Positions 1-8,413 of a stretch of DNA of 64,000 nucleotides are shown here, piece by piece (position 1 is the first letter of the stretch; each line of letters opens with the position of its first letter). Made by a program: the position numbers and the translations under genes. Under the pieces are notes generated by a model that saw nothing but the letters and a program-made list of their open reading frames with translations, did no database searches and was not told the origin of the DNA. The DNA comes from Bacteroidota bacterium (GTDB taxonomy: Bacteria; Bacteroidota; Bacteroidia; Chitinophagales; Chitinophagaceae), in NCBI GenBank assembly GCA_005884665.1, contig VBAT01000006.1:21521-85520 (forward strand), read 5' to 3'.

Positions 1-1797
1 TCCAGGGCCTCTCGGAGCTGCACTCATATCGGGAACGGAATGTTTTACAGAATCCAGCGAAATATCGCAGGCTTCGGTTCCATAGAACCATCCTCTCCAG
101 AACCAGTCAAGGTCTTCTCCGCTGGCATCTTCCATTGTTCTGAAAAAGTCTGCAGGTTCGGGATGTTTAAAGGCCCATCTCCTGGCGTACTCTTTAAATG
201 CGTAGTCGAAAAGCTCGCGGCCCATTATCGTTTCGCGCAGGATGTTTAACCCTGTTGCCGGTTTGGAATACGCATTGGCGCCGAAGTTGGCAATATTTTC
301 CGAGTTGGACATGATCGGTTCGAGGTCATCTTTCGAAAGCTTCATATAATCCGTAATAAGGTAGGCGGGTCCTCTCCGCACCGGGAATTTGTTATCAAAG
401 AGTTCTTCGGTCAGGTATTCGACAAATGTGTTCAGTCCTTCATCCATCCAGGTCCACTGGCGTTCATCACTGTTGATGATCATTGGAAAAAAGTTATGAC
501 CTACTTCGTGTATGATCACGCCCAGCATTGCATACTTGGTCGCTTCGCTGTAGGTCCCGTCTTTCTCGGTTCTCCCATTATTAAAACAGATCATCGGATA
601 TTCCATACCGTTGCTGGCTTCCACGCTTTGAGCGACAGGATATGGATAAGGGATCGTGAATTTCGAATAACTTTTTATCGTATGAGCGACAACTTTGGTT
701 GAATAGGGCCGCCACAGGTTATAAGCTTCCTTTGCATAGTAGCTCATGCACATGATCTTTTTTCCCTCGATGGTTACAGGCATGGCATCCCATACAAACT
801 TGCGACTACTCGTCCAGGCAAAATCGCGGACATTATCTGCTTTAAAGATTAAAGTCTTTGTTTTCGTGCTTTTTGTTTTTTCTGCAGCCTTTGCCTCCGC
901 TAAGGTTACAATTTCTACAGGCTCCTTACTCGTCTGTGCTTTTTGCCAGCGGGCCAACTGCGCAGCTGTAAGATTTGCCGCATAGTTCTGGCATTCGCCA
1001 GTAGCTCCCACAACATGGTCGGCAGGAACGGTCATTTGCACTTTAAAATTCCCGAATGTCAATGCAAATTCACCACGCCCTGTGAACTGGTGATTTTGCC
1101 AACCCTGGAAATCGCTGTACACGCAAAGACGCGGGTACCATTGCGTCATTGTAAATAAGTGATTTCCGTCCTCGGGGAAAAATTCATACCCGCCACGGCC
1201 GCCCATGACTCTGCGATCAGATATCTTATAGTTCCAGTCCAGCTTAAAAGCAAAACGCTGGCCGGGTTTTAAGGGCGCCGGCAACTCAAGCCGCATCATC
1301 GTTTTATTGATCGTATAGTTCAGTTTTTTATCGGTGACATCAGTAAGCCTGGTGATCATAAAGCCATACCCATTATCCTTATCCGTATCGGTCTCCTCGA
1401 TCCTCGCCATTTGCTGCTGGCTCATTTGAGAAGTCATCCTGTTACTCCCCTGGTAATTGGCATTATTGACAGTGCTGTGCTCGTTCTCATCCAATTGCAG
1501 CCATAGATAAGTGAGTGTATTGGGAGAATTATTGAAATAAGTGACCAGTTCACTGCCATTGAGCTTTAGGTTTTTTTCGTCCAACTGGCATTTAATATCA
1601 TAGTCACAGCGTTGCTGCCAGTACTTGGGACCGGGTGCGCCACTGGCGGTTCGATATTCATTGGGTGTCGGTATGATCGAGCCCAGCTGTTCGAACTTAT
1701 TCCCGTGATTACTCCCGGGGTTGTTCTGAATGTTTTGCGCGGTAGCCCAATAGCTACAGCAAAGGATGCTCAATAGAAAATAGATTCGTCTTCTCAT
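1..1797 (-). CDS. M1 family metallopeptidase (3' end outside window)
   Basis: Translation of the minus strand from the ATG at 1797 is open to the window edge, giving 599 codons without a stop. It begins with a signal peptide ending near TATAQ-like residues (ATAQ at about 18-21), so the enzyme is exported. The zinc site is HEVGH at residues 430-434, and the third ligand Glu453 in WMDEG lies exactly 18 residues after the second His, as in gluzincin M1 aminopeptidases. The long N-terminal part is the beta-rich domain usual for the family. It is 16 bases downstream of the HupE-like gene and probably cotranscribed with it. The C-terminal part is missing only because the window ends. Substrate cannot be read from sequence. 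Confidence 0.88.
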   Translation of the reverse strand, partial: MRRRIYFLLSILCCSYWATAQNIQNNPGSNHGNKFEQLGSIIPTPNEYRTASGAPGPKYWQQRCDYDIKCQLDEKNLKLNGSELVTYFNNSPNTLTYLWLQLDENEHSTVNNANYQGSNRMTSQMSQQQMARIEETDTDKDNGYGFMITRLTDVTDKKLNYTINKTMMRLELPAPLKPGQRFAFKLDWNYKISDRRVMGGRGGYEFFPEDGNHLFTMTQWYPRLCVYSDFQGWQNHQFTGRGEFALTFGNFKVQMTVPADHVVGATGECQNYAANLTAAQLARWQKAQTSKEPVEIVTLAEAKAAEKTKSTKTKTLIFKADNVRDFAWTSSRKFVWDAMPVTIEGKKIMCMSYYAKEAYNLWRPYSTKVVAHTIKSYSKFTIPYPYPVAQSVEASNGMEYPMICFNNGRTEKDGTYSEATKYAMLGVIIHEVGHNFFPMIINSDERQWTWMDEGLNTFVEYLTEELFDNKFPVRRGPAYLITDYMKLSKDDLEPIMSNSENIANFGANAYSKPATGLNILRETIMGRELFDYAFKEYARRWAFKHPEPADFFRTMEDASGEDLDWFWRGWFYGTEACDISLDSVKHSVPDMSAAPRGPG

Positions 1798-1813
1798 GAT
1801 CGAGTGCATTTTG

Positions 1814-2395
1814 TTATTTAAAAGGGATTCTTTCAATAGCCATTTTGACCGCTAAGCTAAATACTGCTGCTGATAAAAATATCACCCATTCCCGGCGGTT
1901 CACTTTAAATAAATCGATTATAACTTCTGATACCAATAGTAATACAAGTACAACGGCAATCTGGCCAGCTTCAAGCCCGAGATTGAAACCAAATAGGCCC
2001 CAGCCAATGCTTTGGCCGGATGCCAGCGTAATGCGGATCGCATTGGCGAAGCCCATGCCGTGGATCAAGCCAAAGAACAGGGCGAGAAAATAGTTGATGC
2101 GTATTGACCTTGCAGTAAACTTTTTTTGAAACAAATTAGAAATCGCCGTTATAATGATCGTGCAGGGGATCAGGAATTCGACCCATTTGCTGTCAAACCG
2201 GATCACATCGTACACGCTGAGCGCCAGCGTAAGCGAATGCCCGATTGTAAAGGCGGTGACGAGGACCAGGACCTGCCTCCAGCCTTTTAGCAGATAGATG
2301 GCTGAAAGCGCGGCTATGAATAACTGGTGATCAAGGGCATCCCAGCTCATAATATGCTTCCAACCCCAGGGAAAATAAAATGAGAAATCCTGCAT
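1814..2395 (-). CDS. HupE/UreJ family membrane protein
   Basis: A 193-residue integral membrane protein with about six hydrophobic segments. It has the family's histidine-containing helices: the WDALDHQLF segment near residues 19-27, GHSLTLALS in the second helix and FGLIHGMGFA near residue 110, which match the HupE/UreJ-2 group. HupE and UreJ are thought to be nickel/cobalt permeases, but this Bacteroidota group is untested and metal transport is inference. It is the first gene of a probable operon with the M1 peptidase (16-base gap) and is divergent from the DUF6702 gene at 2501. The group HupE, DUF6702 and M1 peptidase recurs in Bacteroidota as far as I recall, hinting at a shared exported metalloprotein role. 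Confidence 0.8.
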   Translation of the reverse strand: MQDFSFYFPWGWKHIMSWDALDHQLFIAALSAIYLLKGWRQVLVLVTAFTIGHSLTLALSVYDVIRFDSKWVEFLIPCTIIITAISNLFQKKFTARSIRINYFLALFFGLIHGMGFANAIRITLASGQSIGWGLFGFNLGLEAGQIAVVLVLLLVSEVIIDLFKVNRREWVIFLSAAVFSLAVKMAIERIPFK

Positions 2396-2500
2396 CTGGA
2401 TGTGTGTTATGATCGTCCTTAGAAAGGAAATTTTAAAAGAACCATCATTAGAGGTTCAAAATAATCCCGGACTTTTGCAATTGTAAAAATTATTTTGTCA

Positions 2501-3055
2501 ATGGCCGCATCTTTCTTTAAATGGTTACCTTTTTCGCTATTAGTCTATTCCTTTTCCATACAAGACCCGGTGGAAAAGGGAATTGGAGCGAAACCCTTTG
2601 CCGGTTCAGCGGAAATTCATCCTTTCCATGTAAGCACCACCGAAATTAATCACAATGCGACTGACAAGACGCTGGAGATTAGTTGTAAGATATTTGTTGA
2701 TGATTTTGAGTCATGCCTGGCAAAACAGTACCATACTAAGGCGGATCTTTCCGCATCCAGCATGAAGACTGCTATGGACAGTCTCGTAAAAAAATACCTG
2801 TTAAGTCATTTGATGGTAAAAGCGGATAGCAGGACCGTTGCCATTCATTATCTCGGTTTTGAAAAAGAAGATGTAGCCGCAAACGTTTACCTGGAAGTGG
2901 AAAATATCAGTTCAGTTAAAAAAGTAGAGGTCTATGACTCCATCCTGCAGGATCTCTATGATGACCAGATTAATATCATCCACGTAGTGGTGGGAGGGAA
3001 CAGGAAGAGTACAAAACTGGATGCTCCGAACAAAGATGCGAGTTTTACTTTTTAG
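2501..3055 (+). CDS. DUF6702-like exported protein
   Basis: A 184-residue protein starting at ATG 2501; a TTG two codons upstream is also possible. The N-terminus is hydrophobic (residues 4-20) and looks like a signal peptide or anchor. The segment HPFHVSTTEINHN, followed by ISCKIFVDDFE, is the hallmark I associate with DUF6702, a family of exported Bacteroidota proteins of unknown function. It is transcribed divergently from the HupE-like gene with a 105-base shared upstream region. The partner set suggests it belongs with the HupE/M1 peptidase unit; no catalytic motif is visible. Confidence 0.72.
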   Translation: MAASFFKWLPFSLLVYSFSIQDPVEKGIGAKPFAGSAEIHPFHVSTTEINHNATDKTLEISCKIFVDDFESCLAKQYHTKADLSASSMKTAMDSLVKKYLLSHLMVKADSRTVAIHYLGFEKEDVAANVYLEVENISSVKKVEVYDSILQDLYDDQINIIHVVVGGNRKSTKLDAPNKDASFTF

Positions 3056-3059
3056 ATCC

Positions 3060-3166
3060 CGAAACCGAATGCTAGATACTGGATGCTTGATGCTGGATGA
3101 TACCAATTATTCCAGCGTCCACCTGCAGTCAGCAGCATCCCGCATCTAGCGACCGGCATCCCTGTT
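3060..3166. repeat. Degenerate GGATGCTGGATGC-type intergenic repeat
   Basis: The gap between two convergent genes holds several imperfect copies of a unit like GATGCTGGATG and its complement CATCCAGCATC (GCTAGATACTGGATGCTTG near 3070; CATCCCGCATCTAGCGACC near 3135). The same words recur at 27805-27845 and, in part, at 42840-42870. No coding sequence is seen. Confidence 0.5.
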
Positions 3167-4462
3167 TTAGTCGGCCATCTCTTCCCTAAGTTCTTTGCTG
3201 ATTTTTACTAATACTTTATCAATCCTATGCCCGTCCATGTCAATAATTTCGATGGTAAAATCTTTCCATTCGAATTTGTCCCCGGTCTTGGGAATGCGTT
3301 CAAGTTTGTGTAAGATAAATCCCGCCAATGTATCAAAATCCTGTTCTCCCTCGTTCATCCAGTCTGTCTTTCCAAACTCGGACAGGAAATCATAAAAAGG
3401 TATTTGCGCATCCACGAGGAAACTACCATCTTCCCGCTCCTTGACCCCGTAATCGTCAATGTCAGGTTGAGGAATATCGCCGACGATCGCTTCAAGTATG
3501 TCGTTCAGGGTGACCAAACCCAGGATGCTTCCGTATTCGTCCACGATAAAACAGGAATGGATCTTGGATTGTTTGAATTTTTCCATCACCTGGAAGGGTG
3601 AATTGTTTTCAGGTACAAACAGCGCGGGCTTCATGATCTCTTTGAACAAAGTATTGTCGGGGCTTACGTAAAGATCTTTAATGGAAACTACTCCTTTGAT
3701 CTCATCGATGCTGTCATCGCAAATCGGATAAACCGAATGCGGCTCGCTCATTATTTTTTCTTTGATCTTTTCTTCGTTATCGTCCAGGTTGAACCAGATG
3801 ATATCGCTCCGGTGAGTCATCAGCGAGGTAATGCTGCGGTCGCCCAGGTGAAAAACGCGGTTAATGATGTCCTGCTCTGCCTCGTCAATAGTACCGGCTT
3901 CGGCGCCTTCGGTGATCATGGTCTTGATCTCCTCTTCCGTTACGGCATCATCTTTCTGTTTTTTGATATTAAAGATTAAAAAGAAAAGATTGCTCACTTT
4001 ATTGAGCGACCAGACAATGGGATGCGTTATTTTGGCAAAGACGTTCACGGGGCCGGCAACAAGCTTGGCTATCCGTTCAGCCCTTAACAGGCCAATTCGC
4101 TTGGGGATCAGCTCGCCGAATATTATCGATAGGAAAGTGACGATGATAACGATGATTGTTGTAGAGATCGTAGCTGCATAGGGTCTCAGTATTTCTATCT
4201 TTTCAATCGTGGGCTGAAGATTTTTGCTGAAACGTTCGCCTGAATACACACCCGTAAGGATAGCGATCAGGGTGATCCCGATCTGGGCGGCAGAAAGAAA
4301 TAATTCAGGATTATTAGAGAGTTCCAGGGCCCTTCTTGCGTGCGCATCACCTTTTTCCGCTTGCATTTCCAGTCTTGCTTTACGCGCAGAAACCAGTGCT
4401 ATTTCGGACATTACAAACAATCCATTAATAAAAATCAGCACCAGCAGTATGATGATCTCCAT
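3167..4462 (-). CDS. Hemolysin C / CorC-type CNNM-CBS membrane protein
   Basis: A 431-residue protein with the standard order of the HlyC/CorC family. An N-terminal CNNM (DUF21) domain of about 4 hydrophobic segments spans residues 1-150 and includes the GELIPKRIG motif. Two CBS domains lie at about 195-330 (SVYPICDD and HSCFIVDEYGSILGLVT segments), and a C-terminal CorC_HlyC domain covers 345-425 (YGVKEREDGSFLVDA start). The family is linked to Mg2+/Co2+ efflux and cation homeostasis in the cytoplasmic membrane, not to hemolysis as such. Its ATG at 4462 directly abuts the stop codon of the PAP2 phosphatase gene, so the two are almost certainly translationally coupled. Confidence 0.9.
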   Translation of the reverse strand: MEIIILLVLIFINGLFVMSEIALVSARKARLEMQAEKGDAHARRALELSNNPELFLSAAQIGITLIAILTGVYSGERFSKNLQPTIEKIEILRPYAATISTTIIVIIVTFLSIIFGELIPKRIGLLRAERIAKLVAGPVNVFAKITHPIVWSLNKVSNLFFLIFNIKKQKDDAVTEEEIKTMITEGAEAGTIDEAEQDIINRVFHLGDRSITSLMTHRSDIIWFNLDDNEEKIKEKIMSEPHSVYPICDDSIDEIKGVVSIKDLYVSPDNTLFKEIMKPALFVPENNSPFQVMEKFKQSKIHSCFIVDEYGSILGLVTLNDILEAIVGDIPQPDIDDYGVKEREDGSFLVDAQIPFYDFLSEFGKTDWMNEGEQDFDTLAGFILHKLERIPKTGDKFEWKDFTIEIIDMDGHRIDKVLVKISKELREEMAD

Positions 4463-5077
4463 TTATGCTTCAGGTTGGTGATCGAAGATAGCGATTCTGT
4501 ACCGCTTATTGAACAATCTACCGGTCAGTAGCCCAACAAGTGAGCCAAACAATGCACCAGCCAAAACATCAAACGGATAGTGGATGCCGACATATACTTG
4601 TGCAAATGCAATCAACGCTGCCCAAACAAAACCTATCCAGGCCCATTTTGGCAACACGTCCCGGAATGTGATGAAGAAAAAAGTCGCCATTGCAAAATGA
4701 TTGGCGGCATGATTGGATATAAAACTGGAACCTCCAGTACATTGATTGATCAGAAGCCGAACCTGGAGTGCAAGATCTGGCGCCAAACAGGGTCGCGGTC
4801 GATGAAAGTTTTGTTTGAACAAATTATTACCACCGAGGTCCGCCAGCGCCACCGTTGCCACAAAGAATAAAGACCACCAGGCTCCCCTGCTTCTAAAATT
4901 GATGATCGCAAATATGCCAAGAAAGAGATAGAGCGGAGCCCAGTTCATTCCATTTCGCATGAAGGGCATCAGGTTGTCAAAAAAAGGATTGCTCATCCCA
5001 TTGTTCACTTTTAAGAACAACCATTTATCCCATTCGTCAAGCCTTTGCAATAATCCTGATTGAAGCAGGTAAAACAT
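4463..5077 (-). CDS. PAP2-family membrane phosphatase
   Basis: A 204-residue integral membrane protein of the type 2 phosphatidic acid phosphatase family. The three active-site boxes are visible: KQNFHRPRPC (K-x6-RP), SFISNHAANHFAM (a PSGH variant with His) and the late VYVGIHYPFDVLAG box with SRxxxxxHxxxD-like spacing. Such enzymes dephosphorylate undecaprenyl pyrophosphate or lipid phosphates. I chose the ATG at 5077 because the conserved LLQRLDEWDKWLF segment follows it. A TATTTTTG promoter box ends only 6 bases upstream, so the mRNA would be nearly leaderless. The stop codon touches the start of the CNNM/CBS gene. Confidence 0.85.
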   Translation of the reverse strand: MFYLLQSGLLQRLDEWDKWLFLKVNNGMSNPFFDNLMPFMRNGMNWAPLYLFLGIFAIINFRSRGAWWSLFFVATVALADLGGNNLFKQNFHRPRPCLAPDLALQVRLLINQCTGGSSFISNHAANHFAMATFFFITFRDVLPKWAWIGFVWAALIAFAQVYVGIHYPFDVLAGALFGSLVGLLTGRLFNKRYRIAIFDHQPEA

Positions 5078-5434
5078 ATTTGACAAAAATATCAATTGGA
5101 AGTTACATTCAGGCAAAGGTATTCAGAGATATACCCGCTGACCTGCCTGTCAGCAGGCAGCGAAGGGGATACGCAGCGGGCCGAAAAGGAACTAATTAAT
5201 GATAGCGGCTCTGCAGTTTTCAAACTCATACTGGTGGCCCTGGAAAACCGCGGAGAACGCGTAGAGGGATTGTTGAGACCGGATCTGGTAAAACAACCCG
5301 GAGGCTTTGATCCAATTCCGTGCTTCCTTTTTAACACCCAGCCTTTGCAAAAGCCGGATAAATGTTATTCTTTTGTACTCTTTTTTACGAACCTGATTCT
5401 GGTAAAATATAAAATTCCAAAAACGATCCTGTGG
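5078..5434. other. Divergent intergenic region, PAP2 / LTA-synthase-like genes
   Basis: A 357-base gap between divergent genes. It holds the PAP2 promoter at its left end and the interrupted palindrome CTGCCTGTCAGCAGGCAG at 5144-5161. In the frame of the downstream sulfatase it stays open back to 5096, but the translation is not membrane-like and does not fit the family's N-terminus, so I treat it as non-coding. Confidence 0.5.
5084..5116 (-). promoter_or_regulatory. Bacteroidota-type promoter for PAP2 gene
   Basis: On the minus strand there is an exact TAnnTTTG box (TATTTTTG, 5091-5084) with a TTG at 5116-5114, 22 bases further upstream, as a -33 element. The predicted transcription start falls at or next to the ATG at 5077. 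Confidence 0.45.
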
Positions 5435-7369
5435 ATGATCAATCTTTTCCTGATCTTCCTGTTGATCTTTACATTATTCAGATTTATTACTTATTTCATT
5501 TTCAAACCCAGGGATTTTTCTTTTTTTGACCTGGTTCCTTCTTTCCTGATGGGCGTCCAGTACGACTTGAGATGGATTGCGATCATTTTATTGCCGATCG
5601 TCATCATCAGCATGATTCCTTCGTTGTCTCCATTTTATGCTGCCCGGAATAAAAAATGGTGGACCTGGTACCTGGCCGTGATTACTTTTATTGTTTTTTT
5701 CTTCTTTGCCGCCGATTTTGGAAGTTTCTCGTATAACCAGACAAGGATTGATGCAGGCACCATGAATTTTTTTGAAGACTTCAGTATCATGATACAAATG
5801 GTATGGCAGACTTACCCTATTATCTGGATGGTCCTTGGGTTGCTGGTGGCTGTGCTATTGTTTCGCTGGATGTATCACCGCAGTCATTGGAGGGTGATCA
5901 ACCAGACCGATGGCCTGGGTATACCTTACCGGAGGAAGTATTTTATTGTGACAGCGATCATCCTAGGCCTTTTAGTTTATGGAAAATTATCGTGGCCCCC
6001 ACTGAAAAGAGACGATTGCTTTAAGTTTAAGGATAGTTTCAAGGCTTACGTGGCGATTAATCCATTGCAAAATTTTTTTTCCACTCTCAAACTGCGATCA
6101 CCGGAATACAACGAACAAAAAGCAAGGGCGGCCTTCCCCCTGATGAAGGAATGGTTGCAATTGCCGCCACAGAACGAATTCTCCTATCGCCGTGAGGTGT
6201 TTCCCGGCAGCATGGCTCTGGAAAGCCATCCAAACATTGTATTAGTGATGTGCGAATCTTTCAGCATGTATAAAAGCAGCATGAGTGGCAACCGGCTTAA
6301 CACAACTCCATATTTCAAGTCAATGACTGAAAGGGGGATTTTTTTCGAGCGTTGTTTTTCGCCACATTTTTCAACTGCGAGAGGTTTGTTTGCATTGTTG
6401 ACGGGCATACCCGATGCGCAACTGTTTAAATTCTCTACTCAGAATCCGCAGGCCGTCGAACAGCATACGATCATCAATAATTTTGAAGGGTACGATAAAC
6501 ATTATTTCCTTGGAGGAAATCCCGAATTCAACAATTTTGAAGGGTTATTGAAGAATATCGACGGGCTTCAGATGCACACTGAGAAAAGTTTTACATTACC
6601 TAAAATAAATGTGTGGGGAATCAGTGATAAAGACCTGTTTCTCGAGGCTAATGAAACATTTAAAAAGGAAACCAAGCCATTTTTTGCGATCATACAGACC
6701 TCAGACAACCATCGTCCCTATATGATCCCGGAGAACGATACAGATTTCCAGAAAATAGTGGTAGCGGATGATGATCTGCGTAAATATGGATTTGAATCAT
6801 TGAATGAGTTCAACGCTTTCCGGTATGCTGACTATTGTTTCAGGACATTTATCGAGGCTGCGGAAAAACAGCAATATTTTCACAATACCATCTTTGTGTT
6901 CGTCGGGGATCATGGGGTAGCCGGAAATGCCAATGAAATGTACCCGAATGCCTGGACGGACTACCGGCTGACCGATGAACATGTGCCGTTGCTATTTTAT
7001 GCTCCGTATATCCTTGCACCGCAAAAGAGGAGCGAGGTGGTTTCGCAGATTGACGTGTTACCAACCCTGGCGGGTATGGTACAGCAACCTTACGTAAACA
7101 CAACACTGGGTCGCGATATTCTTGACCCGGCAAAGAAAAATAATTTTGCCTTTATTACGAATACGGCGGGTCGTATCGGTATTGTAACGGATGAGTTTTA
7201 TTTTACCCGGGATCTCAATTTCCCCGACGGTCAGCTGGTGCCTGTTAAATACAACAGCATCTCTTATACGAAGGCTCAACGGGATTCGATCGAAAAAAAG
7301 ATGTCCGAATTCACCAACGCCTTTTTTGAAACAGCGAGGTATTTAATTATGAATAATAAGAAGGATTAA
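5435..7369 (+). CDS. LTA synthase-like sulfatase-family membrane protein
   Basis: From ATG 5435 the product has 644 residues. Four to five membrane helices in the first 200 residues are followed by an extracytoplasmic alkaline-phosphatase-fold domain. That domain starts at NIVLVMCESFS (metal-binding Glu), has the nucleophile Thr in FSTARGLFA, and FVGDHG for the second metal pair. This is the architecture of lipoteichoic acid synthase and of phosphoglycerol or phosphoethanolamine transferases. In a Gram-negative the likely role is transfer of a phospho-head-group to an envelope glycan or lipid, which is inference. The frame is open upstream to 5096, but the first membrane helix begins right after Met at 5435. 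Its stop codon overlaps the stop codon of the convergent methyltransferase gene. Confidence 0.85.
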   Translation: MINLFLIFLLIFTLFRFITYFIFKPRDFSFFDLVPSFLMGVQYDLRWIAIILLPIVIISMIPSLSPFYAARNKKWWTWYLAVITFIVFFFFAADFGSFSYNQTRIDAGTMNFFEDFSIMIQMVWQTYPIIWMVLGLLVAVLLFRWMYHRSHWRVINQTDGLGIPYRRKYFIVTAIILGLLVYGKLSWPPLKRDDCFKFKDSFKAYVAINPLQNFFSTLKLRSPEYNEQKARAAFPLMKEWLQLPPQNEFSYRREVFPGSMALESHPNIVLVMCESFSMYKSSMSGNRLNTTPYFKSMTERGIFFERCFSPHFSTARGLFALLTGIPDAQLFKFSTQNPQAVEQHTIINNFEGYDKHYFLGGNPEFNNFEGLLKNIDGLQMHTEKSFTLPKINVWGISDKDLFLEANETFKKETKPFFAIIQTSDNHRPYMIPENDTDFQKIVVADDDLRKYGFESLNEFNAFRYADYCFRTFIEAAEKQQYFHNTIFVFVGDHGVAGNANEMYPNAWTDYRLTDEHVPLLFYAPYILAPQKRSEVVSQIDVLPTLAGMVQQPYVNTTLGRDILDPAKKNNFAFITNTAGRIGIVTDEFYFTRDLNFPDGQLVPVKYNSISYTKAQRDSIEKKMSEFTNAFFETARYLIMNNKKD

Positions 7370-8172
7370 GTTAAGGCGTCTGTTTTTCTCCCATCACTAT
7401 ATAGTCTTTTTTCTTTGTCCGTTTTCTGTTCACCGGCTTTTTTGGCGACAACAATAAGACGAGGTGTATCCCTGACATCGTAGTGGTTCAGTTGGTAGTC
7501 GCCAAATACTTCTTCGACCTGCATGCCCTGGTAACTCAGCATGTCGGTAAAATCACCAAGTGAAAATTTCGACACGATCTCTGTAAACTCCAGTGGTTCC
7601 TTTAATGAAGCATCGGTTATATTTATTTTTTTATAGAAATGAGATTCATTGTCCCATTTCTGGATGTCATAGACTGTACCACCGTAATGTTTGGTGAGCC
7701 CGGGCAATAAATGATCTTCGGCATAATGGACATTGAGGTAATCGAGGATGAATATGCCCTCCGGTTTCAGGCTTCGCGATATCGTCCTCATAGCAGCATC
7801 GTGTTCGCGACGTGTGCGGAAATAGCCAAAGCTGGTAAAAAAATTAAAAGCGAAGTCAAAATAATTTCCCCAGAAAGGCAATCGCATATCATGGATAAAA
7901 AACTGGAGATTGTCGGTTTCGAATTGTTTGGCGTATTCAATGCTACTAGGTGAAAGATCGATGCCTGTGACATCAAAACCCATTGAAGCCAGTATTTTGC
8001 TATGACGTCCCCGGCCGCAGGCGACATCCAGCACACGGCTACCCGGCTTTATCTGCAAATGAGAAACCAGTTTACGTATAAAAGTTTCTGCTTCCTGTTC
8101 ATCCCGTTCAAAATAAAGCTTATGGTAAAAAGGCGAATCAAACCAGTCAACAAACCATTCCCGGTGCGCCAT
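7366..8172 (-). CDS. Class I SAM-dependent methyltransferase
   Basis: A 268-residue cytoplasmic protein. The SAM-binding core runs through motif I VLDVACGRGRHS (about residues 47-58), the acidic ribose-binding VTGIDLSPSS (about 68-77) and a motif IV region, HDMRLPFWGNYFDFAFN. The C-terminus, rich in Lys and Asp, is not conserved-looking. Substrate is not evident; small-molecule methyltransferases of this shape are usually annotated only by domain. It is convergent with the LTA-synthase-like gene and their stop codons share the bases TTAA. Confidence 0.85.
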   Translation of the reverse strand: MAHREWFVDWFDSPFYHKLYFERDEQEAETFIRKLVSHLQIKPGSRVLDVACGRGRHSKILASMGFDVTGIDLSPSSIEYAKQFETDNLQFFIHDMRLPFWGNYFDFAFNFFTSFGYFRTRREHDAAMRTISRSLKPEGIFILDYLNVHYAEDHLLPGLTKHYGGTVYDIQKWDNESHFYKKINITDASLKEPLEFTEIVSKFSLGDFTDMLSYQGMQVEEVFGDYQLNHYDVRDTPRLIVVAKKAGEQKTDKEKRLYSDGRKTDALT

Positions 8173-8365
8173 ACATTATTATTTCGACAAATGTAAGGAG
8201 CAGTCGCTGAAAGGTTGAAAGGTTTAAAGGGTTAAGGGTTTAAGGGGGAAAAATCTTTAATTAAGCGAAACTCCGGCTTTATGAAACTTAGGCTCCTAAG
8301 CTTTTAGGCGGTTATCGGCATGAAATTTCGGAATGATTCATTTCTTGAACGAGGATAAAACCTAA
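8173..8365. other. Intergenic region with purine-rich degenerate repeat
   Basis: The gap between the divergent methyltransferase and glmM genes. It contains an imperfect run of GGTTTAAAGGGTTAAGGG words at about 8210-8248 and otherwise nothing gene-like. Confidence 0.4.
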
Positions 8366-8389
8366 TTGGACCCGAAAACCGTATTTTTG
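8366..8389 (+). promoter_or_regulatory. Bacteroidota-type promoter for glmM
   Basis: An exact TAnnTTTG box (TATTTTTG at 8382-8389) lies 24 bases before the chosen GTG start at 8414, with TTG at 8366-8368 as a possible -33 element (spacing short, 13 bases). It would make the upstream in-frame codons untranslated leader. Confidence 0.4.
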
Positions 8390-8413
8390 CTGTCCCAAAA
8401 TAAATCTACCACC

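Noticed and set aside
5096-5434. In-frame extension of the LTA-synthase-like gene by 113 residues, with a segment faintly like a RdgB nucleotide-hydrolase motif (PGGFDPIP)
   Set aside because: The extension is not membrane-like, contradicts the family's N-terminus and lies over the PAP2 promoter. The RdgB resemblance is too weak and the rest of that fold is missing.
8366-8413. TTG start for GlmM
   Set aside because: A TAnnTTTG box lies inside these codons, and homologues start at the GTG-coded position near the ALIKSISGIRG segment.
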